6,908 bases of DNA from Deferribacteres bacterium JdFR-76. Lineage in GTDB: Bacteria > Zhuqueibacterota > JdFR-76. Position 1 is the first letter of the stretch. Each line of letters starts with the position of its first letter. The translations under genes were made by a program, and so were the position numbers. The stretch covers positions 720-7,627 of the forward strand of contig MTOL01000324.1 of the NCBI GenBank assembly GCA_002011685.1. The letters run 5' to 3'. Positions 1-6,908 of the stretch are shown piece by piece. The notes below the pieces were generated by a model, which saw only the letters and a list, made by a program, of their open reading frames with translations, did not search any database and had not been told where the DNA came from.

Positions 1-1245
1 TCAGTCGTGCGTGCCATTATGGCGCTGAAAGTGAATAACTTGCTGCGCGGACATTCCGGAGTGCGTGTGCAGGTCATCAAATTACTTGTGGAGATGCTAA
101 ACCGCGGGATTCATCCGGTTATTCCGGCTAAGGGAAGCGTGGGCGCTTCGGGCGATCTGGCTCCCCTGGCACACATGTCCCTTGTTTTGATTGGAGAAGG
201 CGAAGCGGTTGTAAACGGCGAGCGGTTACCGGGCCGAAAAGCGATGGAAAAGGCCGGTTTGGCCCCTCTCCAGCTGGCCGAAAAGGAGGGACTCTCTCTG
301 ATCAATGGAACGCAGTATATGACGGCCGTGGGAGCCCTCGGCGTCTACCGGGCAGAACGCCTGGCAAAGATCGCAGATATTATTGCGGCCATGACAACCG
401 ATGGCCTGAAAGGTACGCCCGTCGCCTTCGATCCACGGATTCAGGAAGTCAGAGGCCAGGAAGGTCAGAAAAAAGTGGCAAGAAACCTGGTGGCCCTTCT
501 GGAACATAGCGAAATCCGCCGGTCCCATATGGAATGCAAAAAAGTACAGGATGCCTATTCCATCCGCTGTACCCCCCAGGTTCACGGAGCGGTGCGGGAT
601 GCAGTGGGTTTTGTGCGAACCATTTTTGAACGGGAGTTAAACGCCGTAACGGATAATCCCCTGATCTTCCCGGACGAGGGCGAGATACTCTCGGGCGGAA
701 ATTTTCACGGAGAACCTGTGGCCCTTGCCCTGGATTTTCTGGCCATCGCCATGGCAGAACTGGGCAACATTTCGGAACGGCGCATTGCCATGCTGATGGA
801 TTCCAATTTTAGCGAACTGCCCGATTTCCTGACACCGCGTCCGGGCCTGAATTCCGGTTTCATGATTGCCCAGGTAACAGCAGCAGCCCTTGCATCAGAA
901 AACAAAGGGCTGGCACATCCCGCCAGTGTGGATTCCATTCCAACCTCTGCCAATAAAGAGGATTTTGTGAGCATGGGTCCCAATGCTGCCAACAAACTGT
1001 GGCAGGTACTGGAAAATCTGGAGCGGATTCTTGCCATTGAAGCGCTGGCAGCGGCACAAGCTCTGGATTTACGGGCTCCACTTCAGTCTGGAAAAGGCGT
1101 CAACCTGGCGCTCACTGCCCTCCGCAATAAGGTTCCTTTTCTGGATCACGACCGTTTCCTGGCGCCAGAAATCGAAAAAGCCGCAGAGTTGATCAGAAGT
1201 TTTGAGCTTCTGAAAAGCGTGGAAAAAGAGGTCCAATTATTGTAA
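1..1245 (+). CDS. hutH: Histidine ammonia-lyase, 5'-truncated by the window edge
   Basis: Histidine ammonia-lyase removes ammonia from L-histidine to give urocanate, the first step of cytoplasmic histidine degradation. The reading frame is open from base 1, so the true start lies to the left; about 95 N-terminal residues are missing compared with the ~510-residue Pseudomonas enzyme. Counting from the GTG at position 7, the Ala-Ser-Gly triad that forms the MIO electrophile is at residues 47-49, inside GSVGASGDLAPLAH. Other active-site positions known from the family are visible at a constant offset: N100, Q181, Y184, R187, F233 (in GNFHGEP) and E318 (in NKEDFVSMG). The glutamate at the last position favours histidine over phenylalanine or tyrosine lyases. 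The equivalents of Tyr53 and His83 are outside the window. The segment around E318 reads KEDF where many HutH proteins have QEDH. The C-terminus looks intact, ending at TAA 1243-1245. No other hut gene is visible; they may lie upstream. Confidence 0.95.
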   Translation, partial: SVVRAIMALKVNNLLRGHSGVRVQVIKLLVEMLNRGIHPVIPAKGSVGASGDLAPLAHMSLVLIGEGEAVVNGERLPGRKAMEKAGLAPLQLAEKEGLSLINGTQYMTAVGALGVYRAERLAKIADIIAAMTTDGLKGTPVAFDPRIQEVRGQEGQKKVARNLVALLEHSEIRRSHMECKKVQDAYSIRCTPQVHGAVRDAVGFVRTIFERELNAVTDNPLIFPDEGEILSGGNFHGEPVALALDFLAIAMAELGNISERRIAMLMDSNFSELPDFLTPRPGLNSGFMIAQVTAAALASENKGLAHPASVDSIPTSANKEDFVSMGPNAANKLWQVLENLERILAIEALAAAQALDLRAPLQSGKGVNLALTALRNKVPFLDHDRFLAPEIEKAAELIRSFELLKSVEKEVQLL

Positions 1246-1270
1246 ATTTTGAATACCAGGTTTCTGGTGA

Positions 1271-2824
<1,554 letters not shown>

Positions 2825-2825
2825 A

Positions 2826-2854
2826 AGCCGGAGCGGCTAACCTTTGGAAGGGTT
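2826..2854 (+). repeat. Two small hairpins directly after the guaB stop
   Basis: AGCCG/CGGCT (2826-2830 with 2834-2838, 3-nt loop) is immediately followed by AACCTT pairing with AAGGTT-like AAGGGTT bases (2839-2844 with 2849-2854, one T-G wobble, loop TGGA). They start two bases after the stop codon and precede the strong terminator by only 6 nt. They could act as a 3'-end stabiliser of the guaB transcript, or be incidental. Confidence 0.45.
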
Positions 2855-2860
2855 TCTCTC

Positions 2861-2888
2861 GGGGCTTCCTGTGGGAAGCCCCTTTTTT
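2861..2888 (+). terminator. Strong intrinsic terminator after guaB
   Basis: A perfect 9-bp stem, GGGGCTTCC (2861-2869) with GGAAGCCCC (2874-2882), closes a TGTG tetraloop and is followed directly by six T residues (2883-2888). It begins 36 nt after the guaB stop and insulates the cluster to the right from guaB transcription. Confidence 0.95.
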
Positions 2889-3043
2889 GTTCGAGCCCAC
2901 CGGGATATCTATTCCGGCAAAAAGGATCCGGATCTCGGATAAAAGCGGGGGGAGTAGATTGGATCGGCCACACATTGCTGGGGGACGGAGCTGCATCTGC
3001 GAACGGGCCGGCGCAAAATAAGAATGGCGGATGAAAAAAGTCC
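2889..3043. other. Non-coding spacer between the guaB terminator and the regulator promoter
   Basis: These 155 bases hold no reading frame I can support on either strand; the minus-strand frames crossing it run through the guaB end and its terminator and resemble nothing known. The only structure noticed is a short inverted repeat, ATCCG (2926-2930), 5 nt, CGGAT (2936-2940), which overlaps a 10-bp palindrome GATCCGGATC at 2925-2934. It does not resemble the operators further right. Confidence 0.5.
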
Positions 3044-3072
3044 TTGACAAAGTGTGGATGAATCATTAGATT
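3044..3072 (+). promoter_or_regulatory. Candidate sigma-70-type promoter of the ROK regulator gene
   Basis: A perfect -35 hexamer, TTGACA, is at 3044-3049. With a 17-nt spacer the -10 position is TAGATT (3067-3072), matching 4 of 6 consensus bases. Transcription would start near 3079, inside the inverted repeat at 3071-3095, so a bound repressor would block the polymerase. The -35 is convincing; the -10 is weaker, and a 16-nt spacer is also possible. Confidence 0.6.
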
Positions 3073-3095
3073 TTTGTTGGATTAACCAACAAAAA
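3071..3095 (+). promoter_or_regulatory. Operator 1: perfect 10-bp inverted repeat upstream of the ROK regulator
   Basis: The left arm TTTTTGTTGG (3071-3080) is the exact reverse complement of the right arm CCAACAAAAA (3086-3095), around a 5-nt centre, ATTAA. It overlaps the predicted -10 and start of transcription and ends 4 nt before the regulator's ATG. Its position and symmetry fit an autoregulatory binding site for the dimeric regulator encoded next to it. A related copy precedes the ROK kinase gene at 4345-4369. Binding by this regulator is inferred. Confidence 0.75.
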
Positions 3096-3099
3096 AGCC

Positions 3100-4308
3100 A
3101 TGGGTTCAGACGAATATTTCTTCATCAGTGGCAACGCCAAGCTTGTCCGCAATATCAACCGGGGCGTTATTCTTAACGTAATACGAGAATTGCAGCCGAT
3201 CTCTCGTTCGGAGATTGCCCGTCTAACTGGACTCAACAAAAGTACGGTTTCAAGCATTGTAAGCGAATTGCTGGAAGAAGAACTGATCTTTGAAGAGGAG
3301 TGGCAGGACAAAAAGATCGGCCGCAACCCGATCAACCTTAAACTTAAGTTGGGAAGGCACTTCGTTGGAGCCATCAATTTTGATGTTCCAGACAGCATTA
3401 TTGCAATTGCTGATATTGATGGGAGTTTCGTTTCAACAGCCACGATATACGAATCGCCAGATTCCCCCGAAAAACTGGTCAAACGCTGTTTAGAAGAGCT
3501 GAAAGAGATTCAACAGAGTCATCAGATTCAGCAGCTGTGCGGGATCGGGATAACGATTGCGGGCATTGTAGACCAGAGAGAACAGCGGGTGCACTATGCG
3601 CCGCGGCTTGGCTGGGAGAATTTTCGTATTGGAAAAGTGGTTTCCGATATTTACGGAGACGGGGCGTTTCTGGCCATCAACAACGATGCGAAAGCCGCAA
3701 CCCTGGCGGAACTGTGGTTCGCCCCAAAAGAGCGCAAATTCCGCAATTTCGTGTATGTATATGTGGGGGATGGTGTGGGGGCTGGGATTGTTCTGGACCG
3801 TGATCTGGTGGATGGCGAGCACAATGCTGCCGGCGAATTCGGCCACACCACGATCATCGAAGGGGGAGAACTCTGTTCCTGCGGCAATTACGGCTGTTGG
3901 GAAGCCTACGCTTCCAACCCCGCTACGATCAAACGGTATCTGGTGCTCAAGCGGCAGAGCCTGAGCTACGCCAGCGAACTAACCATTGGGGAGTTGATCC
4001 GTCGTGCCAGGGCTGGGGAAGAGGAAGCCCGGGAAACTCTGGTACAAACCGGACATTATCTGGGGCTGGGAATCGCCAATATTCTGAAAGCGGTCGATCC
4101 GCAAGCGGTTGTACTGGGAGGGGAGATTGCCCAGGCTTTCGATTTGATCTACCCGGAAATGAAAAAGACAATTTCACGCCGCACCTTTTTCGGGCTGGAA
4201 AAGAATGTGCAGCTATATCCGTCCAGTCTGAAAGGACGTCCTCAGCTGATCGGTGCGGCCACGCTGGCAATAAGTGAACTTTTCACAGATTACCGGATCA
4301 TCCGTTAG
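3100..4308 (+). CDS. ROK-family transcriptional repressor (NagC/XylR/Mlc type)
   Basis: This 402-residue cytoplasmic protein has the two-part design of ROK repressors. A winged helix-turn-helix spans about residues 20-70 (ISRSEIARLTGLNKSTVSSI at 34-53 holds the two helices), followed by a ROK sugar-binding domain from about 85 on. The ROK zinc site is intact: H249 in GEFGH, then C259, C261 and C266 in the CxCGxxGC pattern, followed by E268. The sugar-binding acid is kept (N195-D196). The kinase phosphate-1 loop DxGGT is degenerate: at about residues 90-97 the sequence reads GAINFDVP, so ATP-dependent phosphorylation is not expected. ATG 3100 is the only plausible start, because TAG at 3067-3069 closes the frame upstream and no start codon lies between. 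There is no Shine-Dalgarno site; the leader is A-rich. It is likely self-regulated through 3071-3095. The inducer is unknown, and GlcNAc or its phosphate is the inference from the neighbouring hexosaminidase. A name such as nagC or xylR is not justified by sequence alone. Confidence 0.92.
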   Translation: MGSDEYFFISGNAKLVRNINRGVILNVIRELQPISRSEIARLTGLNKSTVSSIVSELLEEELIFEEEWQDKKIGRNPINLKLKLGRHFVGAINFDVPDSIIAIADIDGSFVSTATIYESPDSPEKLVKRCLEELKEIQQSHQIQQLCGIGITIAGIVDQREQRVHYAPRLGWENFRIGKVVSDIYGDGAFLAINNDAKAATLAELWFAPKERKFRNFVYVYVGDGVGAGIVLDRDLVDGEHNAAGEFGHTTIIEGGELCSCGNYGCWEAYASNPATIKRYLVLKRQSLSYASELTIGELIRRARAGEEEARETLVQTGHYLGLGIANILKAVDPQAVVLGGEIAQAFDLIYPEMKKTISRRTFFGLEKNVQLYPSSLKGRPQLIGAATLAISELFTDYRIIR

Positions 4309-4333
4309 AGGGTCCTGTAAGGTAGAGAATTCT

Positions 4334-4362
4334 TTGTTTTCATGGGATTGTTGGTCGATACA
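4334..4362 (+). promoter_or_regulatory. Weak candidate promoter for the ROK kinase-hexosaminidase unit
   Basis: TTGTTT (4334-4339) and GATACA (4357-4362) are 17 nt apart and each match 4 of 6 consensus bases. As at the regulator gene, the -10 would fall inside the inverted repeat, which is the main reason to record it. Readthrough from the regulator gene is an alternative, since no terminator is visible in 4309-4439. Confidence 0.25.
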
Positions 4363-4369
4363 ACAAAAT
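4345..4369 (+). promoter_or_regulatory. Operator 2: degenerate copy of the operator 1 inverted repeat
   Basis: The left arm GGATTGTTGG (4345-4354) and right arm ACAACAAAAT (4360-4369) flank a 5-nt centre, TCGAT. Compared with operator 1, 7 of 10 left-arm and 8 of 10 right-arm bases are identical, with the same spacing and an uninterrupted shared core, TTGTTGG. It lies 70 nt before the kinase start. The centre differs while the arms match, the pattern expected of a protein-binding dyad. It implies that the kinase and hexosaminidase belong to the same regulon as the repressor gene. Confidence 0.65.
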
Positions 4370-4439
4370 AAACTTCAGCCCGTCTTTTCAAAAATTGTGC
4401 AATGGGAAAACCGGACTGTGCTAAAAGGGGAACGAGAAA

Positions 4440-5462
4440 GTGGAGTCGGAAAAGCCTCGGTTGTTGTGCGCCGTAGATATTGGTGGTACCAATATTTCCA
4501 TGGCCATTATGGATGAGAAAGGTCAAATTGCAAATGTGGATACAACGGAAACAGGGCAATTCCCGGAACCGAAGCAGTTCGTGGAATTTCTGGGGAAATG
4601 GGTGAACAGGCATCTGCCGCGCGGGAAATCTGTAGCTGATTTGCGGGGAATAGGTGTCGCCGTTCCCAGTGTGGATCGTTCCGGCCGGCTGGTTGCACCC
4701 GCTAATCTTCCCTGGGGTGAGGTGGATCTTCACGCTTTGATTTCCCAGCATTTTCCCTGTCCCGTTTGTATCTTGAATGACGCCAACGCGGTTGCGCTTG
4801 GAGAATGGCGGGTCGGAGGTGCCCGGGGAATGGATGATTTTATTGTGGTTACCCTCGGTACCGGTGTCGGGGCGGGAATTGTAGCAGGAGGACAACTGCT
4901 TCTCGGGAATGGTGGATTTGCAGGAGAATTCGGTCATGTTACTGTTCTGCCGGACGGTCGGCGATGCAACTGCGGAAGATTTGGGTGCCTGGAAGCCTAT
5001 GTGTCGGCAAATGGGATCCGTAGAACTGCACTGGAATGCCTCATTCGCTTTCAGATGGATACCCCTCTCTCCCAGATTCCTGCTGATAGAATCACTCCAG
5101 AAATAGTTAGCCAGCTTGCGGAGGAGAAAGATCCGGTTGCCATGGAAGTTTTTGAAATAACCGGCAAGATTCTTGGAGCAGCCCTGGCCAATCTTGCTGT
5201 ATTATTTGATCCGGAAGCGATTATTCTTTTCGGTGGAATTACAGAGGCTGGCGATTTGTTGTTCACTCCGCTCCGCCGTCATTTTTCGGAAGCAGTTCTG
5301 CCAATTCACCGCTCGGGAGTGCGGCTAATGGCATCCCAGGTTCCCAATGGTCTGGCCGCTCTGCATGGAGCACGTACTTTTGTGGAATTCTGTCTGGCAG
5401 GCAAAGGGAGGTCCCCCCGGCGTTTCGGATTCAGACTGAATGATGAAGTGCACGCCCTGTGA
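4440..5462 (+). CDS. ROK-family sugar kinase (glucokinase / N-acetylhexosamine kinase type)
   Basis: This 340-residue cytoplasmic enzyme is predicted to phosphorylate a hexose or N-acetylhexosamine with ATP. The phosphate-1 loop AVDIGGTN is intact at residues 11-18. A PANLPW segment at 87-92 matches the sugar-contact region of ROK glucokinases. The catalytic base is D114 in LNDAN. The phosphate-2 region is TLGTGVGAG at 138-146. Sugar and zinc ligands are E163 and H166 in GEFGH, C176, C178 and C183 in the CxCGxxGC motif, and E185. The last ~20 residues form a basic, poorly conserved-looking tail (RSPRR at about 324-328). GTG 4440 is the only start available, since TAA at 4422-4424 closes the frame; AGGGGA at 4426-4431 is placed 8 nt before it. 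The hexosaminidase gene follows after 28 nt. Glucokinase cannot be told from GlcNAc or ManNAc kinase by motifs, so no gene symbol is given; the neighbour favours an amino sugar. Confidence 0.93.
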   Translation: MESEKPRLLCAVDIGGTNISMAIMDEKGQIANVDTTETGQFPEPKQFVEFLGKWVNRHLPRGKSVADLRGIGVAVPSVDRSGRLVAPANLPWGEVDLHALISQHFPCPVCILNDANAVALGEWRVGGARGMDDFIVVTLGTGVGAGIVAGGQLLLGNGGFAGEFGHVTVLPDGRRCNCGRFGCLEAYVSANGIRRTALECLIRFQMDTPLSQIPADRITPEIVSQLAEEKDPVAMEVFEITGKILGAALANLAVLFDPEAIILFGGITEAGDLLFTPLRRHFSEAVLPIHRSGVRLMASQVPNGLAALHGARTFVEFCLAGKGRSPRRFGFRLNDEVHAL

Positions 5463-5479
5463 ATTTTGGAAGAGAAATT

Positions 5480-5486
5480 GGAGAGG
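5480..5486 (+). promoter_or_regulatory. Ribosome binding site for the TTG start of the hexosaminidase
   Basis: GGAGAGG lies just before TTG 5491, with the GGAG part (5480-5483) spaced 7 nt from it. It supports the longer, signal-peptide-bearing product. A second site, AGGAG at 5526-5530, is placed 8 nt before the in-frame ATG 5539 and would give a leaderless form. Confidence 0.55.
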
Positions 5487-5490
5487 CACA

Positions 5491-6908
5491 TTGGTTGGAA
5501 AAATACCGAATCTGGTTTTGCTTACAGGAGTGTTTTTTATGATATCACAACCTGTGATGGCTCAGACGCCGTTGAATTTGATGCCCTATCCGCTTAAAGT
5601 ACGGCAACAAAGCGGAACATTCCGGTTGAAAGAACTGAATCCTTTATCGGTTTTAGGGCCTCAGAGTCAACGCATTCGGACGGCAGCCCGGCGTTTTCTG
5701 GTGCGGTTGGCAGGACGCACGGGCCTTGATCGGCCAGTTCGGGATATTGCAGAAGAAAATCAACAGCCATTGGTGCAAATCCGCTTTCAGCACACTGTTC
5801 CCCGGGCCCATTTAGAGATGAATGAATCCTACAGGCTGGCCGTTACCCCCGCGGCTATCCGGCTGGAGGCCGAAACGGATGTCGGTATTTTACGGGGGCT
5901 GGAAACCCTGCTTCAGCTGCTCCAGTCCGATACCGCCTCCTTTTACTTTCCTTGTGTGGAGATAGAGGACCAGCCACGGTTTCTATGGCGCGGCCTCCTG
6001 ATCGATGTGGCGCGGCATTTTCTCCCTCTCGAAGTATTGCTCCGCAACATCGATGGAATGGCAGCCGTGAAACTCAATGTGCTTCATCTGCATCTTACGG
6101 ATGACCAAGGATTCCGTGTGGAAAGTAAAATTTTCCCGCGGCTGCACAAAATGGGATCCGATGGTTTGTATTACACGCAGGACCAGCTCCGTTTTCTTGT
6201 CCAGTATGCCGATGAGCGGGGGATCCGGGTGGTCCCGGAATTTGATGTGCCCGGCCATACCACTTCCTGGCTGGTAGGTTATCCGGAACTGGCTGCTGCT
6301 CCCGGCCCCTATGAAATCATCCGAAATTGGGGCATCCAGAATCCGGTTATGGATCCTTCCAAAGAAGAAGTGTACAACTTTTTGGACCGCTTTTTTGGAG
6401 AGATGGTTGCCATCTTTCCCGATCCCTATTTTCACATTGGCGGAGACGAAGTAGAACATAAGCATCACAAAGCGGAACACTGGAATCAGAGTGAACGGAT
6501 CCAAAAATTCATGAAAGAGCACGGGATCCGCAACAATCATGAACTTCAGGCCTTTTTCAACCGGCGGATTTCCAGGATTCTGAAAAAGTACGGCCGGATT
6601 ATGGTAGGATGGGATGAAATTCTGACGGATGGGATGCCGGACGACATGGTGATTCAATCATGGCGCGGCCGTGAGTCCATGGTAGCTGCGGCGAGAAAAG
6701 GGTACCGTTCCATCCTTTCCAGCGGCTACTATCTTGATTTGAACTATTCCGCTGAAGAACATTATTTGAACGATCCGGTTTCCGAGGAGGATTCGCTGAC
6801 CCGGGAAGAGCGGGCTCGCATTCTCGGTGGCGAGGCCTGTATGTGGGGAGAGTTTGTATGGGAAGAAAATATCGATTCCAGGATCTGGCCGCGGCTGGCT
6901 GCCATTGC
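5491..6908 (+). CDS. Glycoside hydrolase family 20 beta-N-acetylhexosaminidase, 3'-truncated by the window edge
   Basis: The enzyme removes terminal beta-linked GlcNAc or GalNAc from chito-oligosaccharides or glycans by substrate-assisted catalysis. The frame stays open to the right edge, giving 472 residues. From TTG 5491, residues 1-24 look like a Sec signal peptide: K4, a hydrophobic run at about 8-18, and V22-M23-A24 before Q25 as a likely cleavage site. There is no lipobox cysteine. A GH20 N-terminal domain fills about 25-160, and the catalytic barrel follows. RGLLIDVARHF (167-177) carries the substrate-binding arginine. HLTDDQGFR is at 201-209 and FDVPGH at 251-256. The catalytic pair is D319-E320 in HIGGDE. 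GWDE at 373-376, QSW at 389-391, and W452 in GGEACMWGE are the expected aromatic pocket. It follows the ROK kinase gene by 28 nt, so coexpression is likely. The C-terminal part, including any carbohydrate-binding module, is not visible. Starting at ATG 5539 would delete 16 residues and the signal peptide. Confidence 0.93.
   Translation, partial: MVGKIPNLVLLTGVFFMISQPVMAQTPLNLMPYPLKVRQQSGTFRLKELNPLSVLGPQSQRIRTAARRFLVRLAGRTGLDRPVRDIAEENQQPLVQIRFQHTVPRAHLEMNESYRLAVTPAAIRLEAETDVGILRGLETLLQLLQSDTASFYFPCVEIEDQPRFLWRGLLIDVARHFLPLEVLLRNIDGMAAVKLNVLHLHLTDDQGFRVESKIFPRLHKMGSDGLYYTQDQLRFLVQYADERGIRVVPEFDVPGHTTSWLVGYPELAAAPGPYEIIRNWGIQNPVMDPSKEEVYNFLDRFFGEMVAIFPDPYFHIGGDEVEHKHHKAEHWNQSERIQKFMKEHGIRNNHELQAFFNRRISRILKKYGRIMVGWDEILTDGMPDDMVIQSWRGRESMVAAARKGYRSILSSGYYLDLNYSAEEHYLNDPVSEEDSLTREERARILGGEACMWGEFVWEENIDSRIWPRLAAI

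Noticed and set aside
4305..4937. A 210-residue minus-strand open frame across the operator 2 region and the start of the kinase gene
   Set aside because: It overlaps the well-supported ROK kinase and its leader, and shows no recognisable motif.
5490..5510. A GTTGG at about 5494-5498 as a possible third operator before the hexosaminidase
   Set aside because: No matching CCAAC-like arm occurs at the 5-nt spacing; it lies within the signal-peptide coding region.
6154..6529. Cluster of five GGATCC hexamers within 376 bp of the hexosaminidase gene
   Set aside because: Each falls in different codon contexts (Gly-Ile-Arg, Gly-Ser, Asp-Pro, Arg-Ile-Gln) that explain it through ordinary codon choice; there is no larger shared repeat unit around them.
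5983..6657. A 224-residue open frame on the minus strand inside the hexosaminidase gene
   Set aside because: The plus strand here encodes an unbroken GH20 catalytic domain with HIGGDE and other family motifs; the antisense translation resembles no known family.

Overview
The window carries four genes, all on the + strand and all bacterial. In order they are the 3' part of a histidine ammonia-lyase gene (hutH), a complete IMP dehydrogenase gene (guaB), a ROK-family transcriptional repressor, a ROK-family sugar kinase, and then the 5' part of a family-20 beta-N-acetylhexosaminidase gene that runs off the right edge. (That is five coding regions in total, two of them cut by the window edges.) Base composition looks balanced, near 50% GC. 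Shine-Dalgarno sites are present at most but not all starts. Nothing here fixes the taxon. A Gram-negative, polysaccharide-degrading bacterium, for example one from the FCB/Calditrichota neighbourhood, would fit, but that is a guess from protein flavour only.

Left part (1-2888): two housekeeping or catabolic genes that do not look functionally linked. hutH ends at 1245 and is followed by two small hairpins and a short T-run, a modest intrinsic terminator. guaB has its own Shine-Dalgarno site and ends at 2824. It is followed by a very strong intrinsic terminator (9-bp GC-rich stem, T6) that separates it from everything to the right.

Right part (3044-6908): a probable amino-sugar or chito-oligosaccharide utilisation cluster. 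A consensus-like promoter (TTGACA) runs into a perfect 10-bp inverted repeat just before the ROK repressor gene. A degenerate copy of the same inverted repeat, with the same 5-nt centre, lies in the 131-nt gap before the ROK kinase gene. The kinase and the hexosaminidase are only 28 nt apart and are probably cotranscribed. The simplest model is that the hexosaminidase, probably exported, releases GlcNAc or a related sugar, the kinase phosphorylates it, and the repressor senses the sugar or its phosphate and controls its own gene and the kinase-hexosaminidase unit through the two operators. The model rests on motif recognition and on the repeat pair read directly from the sequence. The sugar identity is inferred.

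The most noteworthy observations are the matched operator pair, the choice of start codon for the hexosaminidase (TTG gives a signal peptide, an in-frame ATG with its own Shine-Dalgarno site removes it), and the leader of the repressor gene, which has no Shine-Dalgarno site and abuts its own operator. I saw no RNA genes, mobile elements or CRISPR arrays.
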